Shown: positions 35,700-46,900 of the stretch, piece by piece | How the letters are laid out: each line of letters opens with the position of its first letter | How positions within the stretch are numbered: position 1 is the first letter of the stretch | Source of the DNA: Atopsyche davidsoni | Taxonomy: Eukaryota; Arthropoda; Insecta; Trichoptera; Hydrobiosidae | Reading direction: 5' to 3' | Assembly (NCBI GenBank): GCA_022113835.1 | Contig: JAILWY010000028.1 | Span: forward strand, 4,278,001-4,342,000 | Length of the DNA stretch: 64,000 nt | Position numbers and translations under genes: made by a program | The notes under the pieces: generated by a model | Told to the model about the DNA's origin: nothing | What the model saw: only the letters and a program-made list of their open reading frames with translations | Database searches by the model: none

Positions 35700-36880
35700 T
35701 AAACGACGAGGCTCATTTTCATTACATCCATATCTTGCGTAAGTTGCAAGATATGGATGTGGACGACTTGTGGTTTCAACTTGACAGTAAATTTTGGGAC
35801 ATCCTCTCGTTTATATATATATATATCCTTTCCTATTGGCATTTTATTTCAATAGTATTCCACTTTAGCGTGGAAATGTTAGAATTGTGCGCCGATCCTG
35901 AAGTCCTGAAGACGGAAGGTGTGTGCCAGCCCTGGCCCCTCTGCGCCGTACTACGTCCACCCCCGCTGGAGGACATCCTAGTTTACGCCGAACGCGGAAT
36001 CCGAGCTCCTTCCATCGCACGTGACGCCATACTGTGCCAGAGCCAACTTAAGTAGATAATCGGTCGTCTGCCACCAAAATCAACCTACAAACCACAATGA
36101 GCAATGTTACTTATTCCAGCTCCAATGTCTTAAACGACAAAAATTTGTTCTCGTACATGTGATAATTGTCATCGATGGACCGGAAACTTGCGCACGCAAA
36201 CGTCAGGTCTATCAGATCGCGCATATCGACCGTGGCTACTCGAGGAATGATTCAATTTATTAGCGAATGTAAATGAATAAATATTAGAAAAATAGTAACT
36301 TTATTGCGACTTCTTTTGTGTTATAGGGTAACCTTCACATTTCCAATTGGCACACAATTCAGCCATAATACACCAGAGTCAGAAACAATCTGCACGGAAT
36401 GAAAAACAATAACGAAACACATTTACGTATGATAGTTTATATTCTATAGATCCGTGCGATTTTAGGGGTTGGTGTGATGAATTAACATTGGACACAACTG
36501 ACTGACCTATTATTACCATGGTACATTTTTCAGATCGTTAACATGCTATTTCTCAAAGGTTGTGTTTTCAGCACCAAAATAATTTATACAAAACTTACAA
36601 TTGAGTCGAAAAAATATATTGACTATTTATATAAATTTCAAACAAAAGTGCAAAACAAATTAATGGTTTATTATTTTTTTTGCATAATCCTTGATGTTTT
36701 AAGTCGTCATGAAAAATCAATCCTAGGTAATGAATTTTTATATAAAGGGAAGGCTTCCCGAGGTTGTGTATTTATTGGATATTGATTTGACGGTTGGGTT
36801 GAAGAAACGAATTCGTTTTATATAAAGATGTCTTGGACTGGGACTCGGTAGGTTTGACCCGCGTAGCACCTTATCGATAG
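35700..36880. other. Noncoding DNA with an unrecognised GC-richer stretch
   Basis: A frame continuing to 36055 encodes a C-terminal part ELCADPEVLKTEGVCQPW onwards over a GC-richer 180 bp (35875-36055). It is not recognised, and the N-terminal part of the same frame is LINE. The rest is AT-rich with nothing seen. Confidence 0.5.
35724..35760. repeat. Perfect 15-bp inverted repeat
   Basis: ACATCCATATCTTGC and its exact reverse complement are separated by GTAAGTT. On the + strand two further T-G pairs extend the stem. It lies just after the LINE tail at 35.5 kb and may belong to another small element. Confidence 0.7.
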
Positions 36881-36898
36881 AGCTCCGCGGCGCAGTGG

Positions 36899-37260
36899 CG
36901 CGGGGAGTCGGGGCGTCGGGGCGTCCCGCAGCCCCGCAGCCCCGCAGCCCCGCAGTCCCGCAGTCCCGCAGTCCCGCAGTCCCGCAGTCCCGCAGTCCCG
37001 CAGCCGAATTAACCGAACGGTCTTCCTGTTGCAGCCGCCAGCCGCGCGCTGCGCCAGCGGGCTATGAGCCGGCAGCCCCCGACGCCGCCCGAGCAAGCCC
37101 GAGCACGCCCGAGCCCGCCCGAGCCCGCCCGAGCCGAGCCGAGCGCGCACGAGCGCCTCCATCCAGCAGAGGCGCGCCGCGACTGCCTGTCCGCCGCTCT
37201 GCCCGCACGCACCCCCTGCGCGAGCGGTCGCCGCGCGCAAGCCGCGAATTAGCAATACCC
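36899..37260. repeat. GC-rich minisatellite block upstream of FAR
   Basis: Ten perfect tandem copies of an 8-bp unit CCCGCAG(C/T) occupy 36925-37004: the first three end in C, the next six in T and the last in C. A second array with a 10-bp period (GAGCCCGCCC and variants) covers 37091-37160. All frames across the block are open because of the composition, which explains long but meaningless reading frames there. It lies about 0.45-0.95 kb upstream of the probable FAR start site. Confidence 0.85.
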
Positions 37261-37691
37261 CCAAACTCAAACGTCCGAGAAAATTTAATAGCATAGGAAG
37301 AAATACAGTTTTTTAAGCTCTAAACCTCTCGGTCGATCGACGCAGTGCTTCTGTAATATTTTAACGATGATGATGATGTATAAAGTGTACAGTGTGAATT
37401 CGCGTATTTAATAATTTTTTTTTTAATCAAAACAGATGCAGTTAAACATACCGAGCGTGTGACGTATTTACTTGGATTGTTTATTTTTTATTCACTCGAC
37501 GTTGTTTGTGTTCTTGACTATATTAGATTAAAATTGTCGGCTTAGTACCTATTGACGCCAAATTCATACGTATAAATTTAAAAACTGCTCACTAAAAATA
37601 TTATAAGAAAAAAAATATTTCCGGCTATAATGTCTGACGCCTCAAGATGATGTCCACCGTGTGCGAGAGCGTCCGCGAGCAGTGGCGCGCG

Positions 37692-37853
37692 TCAGTTCAG
37701 TAAATAAGTAATAACGAGTGATTGTCAAATTATCCGCAGGCTGCAGGAGTTTAACCCTTTACAGTGAATTAAGCTCGGAGGCGGTTTCTCGCTCGTTCGA
37801 TTAAAGTTAAGCAGTGATCGGGCCGAGGGTGATCCGGACGGGACGCGGCACCG
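37692..37853 (+). promoter_or_regulatory. Probable FAR transcription start and 5' UTR
   Basis: Two overlapping arthropod initiator matches, TCAGTT at 37692 and TCAGTA at 37697, follow a GC-rich stretch. From there to the start codon at 37854 there is no ATG, while ATGs occur just upstream (near 37646). This fits a 5' UTR of about 160 nt. An in-frame TGA at 37815 supports the chosen start codon. No TATA box stands out. The exact start site is an inference; other first exons may exist farther upstream. Confidence 0.45.
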
Positions 37854-37982
37854 ATGGCTTCCTCCACGACAGGCATGGAGTCGGGACCAGGGCCGCACAA
37901 GAAGGCGGACTACGTGCCCGTGGCCGACTTCTACGCGGACCGCTCCATCTTCATCACGGGCGGCACCGGCTTCATGGGGAAG
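37854..37982 (+). CDS. FAR: FAR coding exon 1: N-terminus and NADP(H)-binding motif
   Basis: Encodes residues 1-43. A short Ser/Gly/Pro-rich leader is followed by a [15 protein letters not shown] stretch and the dinucleotide-binding loop TGGTGFMGK, which ends exactly at the splice site. The donor is AAG|GTCAGT, phase 0. A second Met at codon 8 could also serve as a start. The exon is very GC-rich compared with the flanking intron. Confidence 0.95.
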
Positions 37983-40900
37983 GTCAGTACTCCACCACCA
38001 TCACCACCACCACCACTTCACCGCTACCCCGCGCCATCTTCACAGCAGCCATGATCATTGCCACGAACCGTTCTCTCTAATTCGGCTGCTTTAGTTTTCT
38101 CCTTCCGTTGCATCGTTCAGCATCAGACAATCGGCTGCAGCAAGATTTATTTGTTATTTATAACAACACAGTGCCGTTTCCATGCAGCCTTGCGGCACAT
38201 TGCTCGAAATGAACAAGTGCAAAATACATTCGCAGTATATCGAATCTCAACAGTAAACAAATCTTAAAATTTTGCAAATGATAACGTTATTTGAGGGATT
38301 TTTAATATTTGGGCATATGAACTGTGGCGTATATTGATAAGATTTTCGTCTTGCGGGAGTCCGGTCACAATCTACAGTCGATGGTCACCATTTCACAGTT
38401 GCCTGGCGTATCCGACCTGACCATCCCTAACATGAAAAATCTTGAGGTGTGCGTTCAATTTCGCAAAGGCTGGTTAAATTATAAAAAAAAATTATTACCA
38501 GCTGTTAAAATTCGTTGTTAAAAAATGTGAATTAGTTGACAATTAACTACATATTCATAATAGTTTGATTTAAATTGTTTGTAATTTATCTGTAAACAAC
38601 GTTTTATTTAACCCGTCCGGCGTGCTTGTCAGCGTAATCATTGTTCAATTTAATCATCCATTCAGAAATTGTTGATAATATATGTATTGTACGAGTATAT
38701 GATGAGTAAATAAAATTCCCCAAATGTGTATTTATAAAACAATACAGTTGCACAATTACAATGATAAAAATTATTGTCAATATTAGTGTTAAAATTGAAC
38801 TAATCCGTATACGATAATACAGTTAGATTGATTATAGTTAAATTTAATGCTAAAACGAAATATTGGTTAACGCCTATTGCAAGACTGAGTTTAAGTCGAT
38901 TGAAGCGTGAAACGGCGCTGTGGATTGAGAAACAGTTGACAGGTGTGTAAAAAAAAGGTTATAGCATGGGAAAAAATTGCAAAAGTAGCATGGAGTGGCG
39001 AGCAAAAATTATCACAACTGTGAATATAAATTTGGCTGCTTTCCAAAACGAATTTTTTTTCAATTCGCACAAATATGATAGATCGGTGTGAATTTAATAG
39101 TAAAAAAAATATTTTAATCGTTGCAAATATTGTAGCAATTTTTTTTGTATTTTTAATCAGGTCTATAATTCTGGTTTCTAAGCATTAAGCAGCAGATAAA
39201 TGATAAATGGAAGTGGTGCACACATGTGCGGTCCAATTAATTAATTGAAACATTGCAAATGTTGTAACAATGCTTTGTCTAAAATTATAGATTCTGATTG
39301 GTCCTTTTTCAATTTAAAGCAAATTGCCATATTGTCTGCTTTGTCGCGTAGCTTTATTTGCAATTAGATTTTTTAGTAGCCGGGAAAGTCTTTGATGGAC
39401 AGCAATAAATGCGCAGTGGAACTAATTAAGTTTTCAAGGGCTACAAATATTAAAAATATATAATTATTTTTATAAATATTTGTTTTGCAAAGTTAAGTTT
39501 ACTTAAATACACCATGCATTGACCACATCAAAAATGAGCATCATCCACAGAATGCGCAAAGAAAGAGTGTATTTTCAGAAATACCAAATTAACCCAAGGA
39601 AAAAGAGGCAATGGAAGGAGAAAGTTAACATGGATGCGTTATTTGCAAACAGTGGCTGTCAAAAGAGAGTCAAAATATTTTTGCGCCAAGAATCCGTCAC
39701 CCATAAGCGTCGTTTTAGTAATTTTTCGAATTTACATTTGGCCATGGTATTTGACAGAGCTTTGGGATGGTTTACCATAACTGAGTGCAGTATCAGCAGT
39801 GTAGTCGGGATGTATTATTTATTGCCTCTTTTGAAAAATATCAATCATTTTCAAAAAATATATTTTAAGTAATAATATAACCAGTTGTTCATTTATAAGA
39901 TTTTTCCAATGTCGCGTTGCCTCATAGATATTTGCATATTTTGTGCGTATTACTTATTTATACAATCAATCAAAAGCTCCAAGAAGACAAGGTCGTATTT
40001 CAACATTTACAACCAAATTTGGTGTTAGTCAAAAATTTTATAATTGCATGTAATTAAAAAAATAAATTATTCATAATAATACTTAATTTAGAATAAACTT
40101 ACTTAGTTACTTTCGTTATCTTTTTACTATAAAAAAATTAGTATTTCAAATATCGTTCACCCCGCATGGAAAAATATATATATTATTTATTTTTACCTGA
40201 AGATTATCATTGAACTTTGAATACAACATAGATCGTTCACTTCATGATGAAAAATATGAATGAACAGAGATCGTTCACTCCATATGGACAAACATTTATT
40301 ATTATATTTTTTACCTTAAGTAAATAGTATAGTGGGTAAATTTATATTCCAAAGAAGAGTCAGCTAATTGCTGCTGCAAAATAATATTATTATCCTTACA
40401 AAGCTCGAGCACACGAAAAAAAGCAGACAGCAGACTTCGCAGTCTATTCGAAAAAGCTCCCATAGCTGCTATTTCCGTACCGCTCACAATCATCTAACCT
40501 ATTTTCTATATTCTTAACAGACCTTGAAATAAAATACCGAGTTTTTTTTTTAAAACAAAAATAGAAAAGTTTGAGTCTTACAATGAAAGGCATTGTTAAT
40601 ATTCTAAAAATAATTTTTCCCCTTCATATTACCAAAAAAAAAAAATTTGATGATCTTAAATATATTATTATGATATTTTGTGGGCAACATCCGTAGCATC
40701 AAAATGTTATATTTTATATGATTTATTATTAATTCCGCATCCACGTTAATTTTCTCATTCCAATGCCCATTTTCCTAGGATTTTTATACAATACAATGCA
40801 TAAATATTTATTTATAAAAAAAGGGTTCATATTCAGTAAGAGTAACCCAAAAAGGAGATCCGCGAGTCAATTTTATAATACGTGTATCTTCATCAATACA

Positions 40901-43900
40901 CATAATTTTTTTTAAACTAATAATGTATAAAATTCCTTCTGTAAAACTATTTTTTCAGTCGTTGTAATTTAGTAAAATTTACTTGCGTTGTAAAAAATAT
41001 ATATAATTAAATATTATGATATAGAGCTTTGGTTATTAATCGACACGTGCTTATTAAATATTTTAAGTGTTTTTATATCTATTATAATTTTTTTTTATAC
41101 GATTAGTTGTTATTTTAACATGGCTTGTGCAACAATCAAAATCTTACAACGTAACAGTTAATTCGTAGACATGCAGCGGAGAAATCCGATAGCCCAAAAT
41201 AAACATAAACATCGTTTGAGAAACCAAAGTTATATTTGCTCTCCACGGCGGGGATTTTATAAATAAGTTTCAACAATTCGATTTGTTTTATTCACGACAC
41301 GAACAGTCAAACATCTGCGACATTTCGATAAATTTTATCTGTGGCAGAATCGCAAAGGCTCGAAATGCGAAAGCGCTCACAAATAAAAATTATCTCTTGG
41401 GTGTTATGGCGTGTTTTCAACAGTTGCATGCATATTCGTGGTATAGTGCTGGAAATTCGCTTATGCGAAGGCCGACGGAGGAAAAAAGACAATCGCAACA
41501 TGGCCACACAAATTTCACTCGATTTTGAACGGTCGCCATGCCGAAATAACTTTCGATTCGTATGCGATTGCAAATTGTATTTTTTAATAAGCCAAAGGGC
41601 TTAATTCATAAGAAATATCATATAATATAGTATCTTCACGCAAAACAAAAATATCTGCTTTTTAATAAGTTTGTTGTTTTCCCCCGATATGTCAACACCG
41701 GTGACCACTAATTCTATGGGTTTTGGGAGTATTCTGATTTTAATGAAGATTTCCTCAATCAAGTGCCTCTTCTCAGGCGATGTTGGTGACCATCGCACTG
41801 AACATATTTTTTGTATGTTCATGGTTTTCTTAGGGGGAATAGTGTAGTGAGTGTTTTTAATTATTATTAAGTATTATTATGCAAGCCTTTCCTAACAAAG
41901 CCCTGGCATTTAGATCTGATTTCTATATAGCAAATAATAGTTTTTACTTATGTGTAACAATATAATACCAAGTTGGAATTCCATGGGTATATTAATCACT
42001 ACTTGACCGAGTCGTGAATAATTTACATACTAAATTAATAATTAAATTACACGAATGATTCCTTAATTTATTTATTCGGTCGTCCTTTTTGATGGCACGT
42101 CTGTTGGGCACTTATTAACGAACAATTGATCAATCCAATTGATAAAGAAGAGCTGGCCGCCGCCCACCCCTCGGTTCGTAATTGACTGATCATTAATCAT
42201 ATGAATTGAACTCGACTGTGTTTAAAAATCTATAATTACCAGTGGCGTGCGGCCCAGGCGAGCAAAAATCAGTGAAGTCTCGATAAAAGTTATTAAAAAA
42301 TGTTTTGGCCAATTCAAAATTAATAGTTTTCAATGACGTTTATTGTGGACCAAGCGTGTGCTTTTTTTTTTTATATTTGGTTTGTAGATAATGATATGTT
42401 AAAATCTGTTGAAAGCCCTCTAAGAATATTTATGCTATGTAAGTTGGCTTTGTTCAATATTTTCAATAAGATCAAAAGTGATCCCTAAAATTATAATGTA
42501 AATTGTAAAAAACGAAATTCACACAAATTATTTAATAGATAAATAAAATTATACAAATATTCAACATGTTAAAAATGATTAATAATATAAAAACAGATGA
42601 GCATTTAAAGAACATTGAAAAATAACCTTTTTTTAGTTACAATTAAATAAAAAGTAAGGCATAAAATATCTTTCGTTTCACCTTTTTTTACAATACAGTT
42701 TAACAATACTTTTACCTGTTTTTATTTTTTTTTAAATGTGTTTTTCTTTTAATAAGTATATAATTTAATTTTTTTTCCCAAACGTGCAACCTTTGGGAGG
42801 AAAATGATTTTTTTTTAAGTTGAAATAATATTTTTTGTCAAAAAATATCGCCAATTTAATACAGCGCCTCTGCTGACGAGTAGCGAAACTAAATCGAGTA
42901 GCGCATTTTCCATAATTCTGTCAACTCGATGTACCTTCATTGAGCAGCGGATAAGGCAAGACAAACGACTATTGATTAATTGACTAATGACTAATATTCA
43001 ATCGAGCTACATGACTATCAACCATAAAAAAATAATAACATCAACCTATTAATTTTCCACAAATAAATCCCTTAGCATATTGACATATTTTATTTGATGT
43101 AATCCCGGTATCAAGCATCGTTAATTTTGGCAGTAAAATGTGACGTATAGAGTTAAAAAGTAATACAAATTAAATAATACTTAACATGGTATGTATTGTG
43201 CAAAGAATTCCTCTAGCGCTTTGTTACCGTATATACCATTTTAAAGTTGTCAGGTCATGCGTTGTATTGTGAAAAATCGTTCAGTAATTAATTTGCAATT
43301 TTCTTGCAAACGGGGGTATATTATATTTGTGTGTGTCATTAATATGAATATCGCTTTAAGGAAATTAAATTAAAAAAATTGCATTAATATTTTAATAACC
43401 ATTTAATAAAAAACTGTTAAATCACGGCTGTTGAACAGTTTCTAGAAAACTTTTATTTTTCCTACGTGTATTGTTTTTTGGTATTCAGTTAAGTATTAAC
43501 TTTTTATCAGTAAATTTATCTATGCAATTTCGTGCAGCTGATTGTCCTAAGAAAAGTTGAAGGGTAAAGGGGCATTGGAAGGAGAGAACTTACGTGGATG
43601 CGGAATTTACGCCAGTGGCTGGAAGTTGGAAGTACGACCGAATTAGTGAGACTGGTATATGGTATAATATATTCGATGAAATGTTCACAAACCTCCTATG
43701 AGAAGAGGCACCAGAAGAAGAAGAAGAAGATTTGTTTTGCAATTAAAGGCTGTGGCGATATATTTATTATAAAAGTTTTACACATTTCTTACAAATTTTA
43801 ATTTAAAATTAATTTAATCCTACTTATTTTCAGCGTGAAAAAATATAATACCCACAACTTTGCTCTTAAATACCATTGACTTCACCACTAACAATAAAAA

Positions 43901-46900
43901 CATTGAATATTTTCTGCTTCAATTACTATCTAACTTTTATGAATAGGAAATCTGTAGGAATATAATAAGTTCATTCCATAGTACATTTTTTTTAAAATTA
44001 AATATAGTATAATCATTTTATTTATTGTTTATAGGTGCTGGTGGAGAAACTACTTAGATCATGTCCAAAAATCAAGAACATATATCTTCTTATGAGGCCA
44101 AAGAAAGGCCAGGATGTCACGTCAAGACTAAACGAATTGACCAGTTCACCAGTGAGTACTTCAAATAATTATAATGTGAAACCTGAAGATCCACGAATTA
44201 TGGCGAAACATGAAACTTCAAACAATACTTTAATTAAGAACATTTTTTAACTAAAAATCTGAATATAAAAAAAAATATTAAATATATAAATTATTAGCCT
44301 GCTATCTGTTAAAATAAGTATGTACTTTTATCGAAAGGTTCTGAAACTTGCTGACGATTAAAAAAAAAGAATAATCATAATTAAATAATTTTGATGCATA
44401 CAAAAAATTATCAGTTGAACAATTTCTATCTACCCACTAATATCATCATATGACTTTTATATTTCTATGAGTCGCCCTTTTTTTAGGCTTAAAATTGTTT
44501 TTTAGTTCAAGAAAGTATTCATCGAATGTCCAATATTCAATCGTATAATAGGACAAACAAAAAAAATATTTTACTCATAATATTATTGCTCCAATATGAA
44601 CCAGTCTATTAGTATAAAAGAATAATCTAGTCGTTTTCCCACTAGATATTATAAGCAAAGTACTAGAAGGTGCCAACCTAGCATGTTGTCAAAACTAGCC
44701 GCGTCAAGAAATAAAATGTGGAAACATTACTAAATGTCTATACCGAGTACTTTCTGTCAAAAATGTTAGTGTTTTTATTATTTTGATTGACTAATGTGTA
44801 CTGTATCTGTGCCCACACAGCTCTTTGAGACAATAAGAAAAGAGAAGCCGTCAGAACTGAACAAGATCGTGCCCATCCTCGGAGATGTCACAGAACCAGA
44901 ACTGGGCATCGGTCCGACTGACCAGGTCACTCTCATACAGAAGGTAATGCATTTCATATTTTCCAGCCTTATACAATCACTATCGTTTTAGAACAGAGCC
45001 TAACTAAGTGTTTTGATAGTTGAAGCATCTTAATTTTTGCCAATATTTATTGTAAGGCATTTATTTACGTTTCAATAAATCCAGAAGAGCAGTTCTAATA
45101 TTTTCAACTTGTGTCAAAAATATATTTAAATATGTTGAAATATATATAAGAGATAGTAAAATAAGATGTCCAGTCTTTACTCTAAGCATATTTAAATAGT
45201 TTCTCTGACATCTTTCTAACAAGCAAGCGTTAAATATTTCAGGTGTCCGTCGTATTCCACTCGGCGGCCACCGTGAAGTTTGACGAGAAGCTGAAGCTGT
45301 CCGTCAATATAAACATGCTGGGAACCAAGCGCCTCGTGGAACTCTGTCACAGGATGGTGCGTCTGGAGGTCAGTATTCATAACTTTTATTCACATTACCG
45401 AAACCTGTATAGATGGCTAATTTTACATAACAATTCAAATATAATACCTGAGCTTTCTTCTGTGACTTTTTATTCGAGACTTTCAGTTAAATTTGAATAA
45501 AATAGTGAAGCATGCACATTTAGATTATATTCAAATGTAAAAGTGGGAAGCCCCAAGCTTATTGCTTGGATGAGTATTACACGGGCTATGAGTATGTATA
45601 GACATAGATAGTGTCAGTTACGTCTTACTAAATCACTTGTAAACGACTGGTCGTTTCTTAATATCACTGGCTTCCCCTTTATTTGGACGATGTGCTTAGG
45701 AAGCCAACAAACTTTTTGAAGGAAGTGTCTGTTCGTGTCTTATAATAATATGCTTACATTTTTAAGTAAGGCTTTCTATTTAACAAGAGATAAAATGTTG
45801 ACCTAGATTCAGACATTTGCCAATCTTTTAGAGAGCTTTTAAATATGATTTAAAATGAAGTGATTTAATTTTTAGTAACAATAAGATATGTAGCAGCGTT
45901 TTATTGTCTCCATTGGGGCAATTCTTGATGAGAGTTTAAAAAATACAAATGTATTTTTTTACCTTTATTGTCACCATCTTCAAGCATCTTTCGTATGTTT
46001 ACAATTATTAAAAGCACTCTTCCATAATAAAATATGTTCTAGGCTCTGGTTCACGTGTCTACGGCATACTGCAACTGCGACCGCCCGGTAGTGGACGAGA
46101 TGATTTACCCGCCACCTTTTGAGCCGGACCACATTGTCAACCTGGTGCAGTGGATGGGAGAAGACCTAGTGGACCACGTCACCCCCAACCTCATAGGTAA
46201 TCTTTCTCAAAGTTTTTTCACTTTTAAATAATTCCCTTGAGTTGGCTCCAGTACCGCGACTGAAATATAAGAACACTTAGAACTAAAAATACGGCACCAC
46301 ACCCAAGAATCGAATTTTTAATGTGAAATAACATTTTCTACAGTAGACAGTGGTGTGTTTACATTAATAAAACAATGCAAACTCTCACGAAATTTGATCA
46401 ATCAATTTTGTGAGCCTTAAGGCAGTAATGGAGTGAATATATAATTATATTTATATTGAAATGAATATTGCATTGATTTTGTTAATTTCAGGAAACCGAC
46501 CAAACACTTATACATTCACTAAGGCGCTAGCTGAGGACATGCTTCTCAAGGAGAGTGGAAATTTGCCCGTAGCCATCGTCAGACCTTCAATAGGTGAGTC
46601 AATCAGATACTCTCATCGTCTTTATTGCAGATAACATGGCAGGGGCAGTATCCTAATTATCAGTTATTTGCAGATTATCTTCTGAAATATTGGATTGTTG
46701 GTAAATCAATTATGTTATGAAGATAAAAGTGCAAATGAAATTAAAAGTAGTATTAATCTGTTGAATGAATTACCTATTCGCACTAAGTCTGAACATTTTT
46801 GTGACTCACATTTCAGTACTATCGTCACGGCACGAGCCAGTCGATGGATGGGTGGACAATTTGAACGGACCGACAGGAATCATCGCTGCGGCAGGGAAAG

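Larger units (their letters stand above)
37983..44034 (+). other. FAR intron 1 (about 6 kb)
   Basis: Opens GTCAGT and closes TTATAG. It contains four fragments of the AAG-tailed RTE-like LINE (39535-39640 +, 40725-40795 -, 41755-41820 -, 43555-43732 +) and a copy of the TAGTGTAGTG repeat at 41820-41950. A stretch at 41283-41604 is open in frames on both strands without a recognisable product. The rest is AT-rich with nothing further recognised. Large first introns often hold enhancers; no specific element can be named here. Confidence 0.8.

Noticed and set aside
35875..36055. GC-richer frame with ELCADPEVLKTEGVCQPW as a host exon
   Set aside because: No convincing acceptor/donor pair, joined in frame to a dead LINE; no family recognised.
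36818..37296. Long overlapping frames on both strands (158 and 133 codons)
   Set aside because: They run through the 8-bp and 10-bp GC-rich tandem arrays; low complexity and lack of stops come from composition.
45540..45682. Inverted GGGAAGCC/GGCTTCCC pair in FAR intron 4
   Set aside because: Arms of about 10-12 bp over 130 bp with no target duplication; could be chance.
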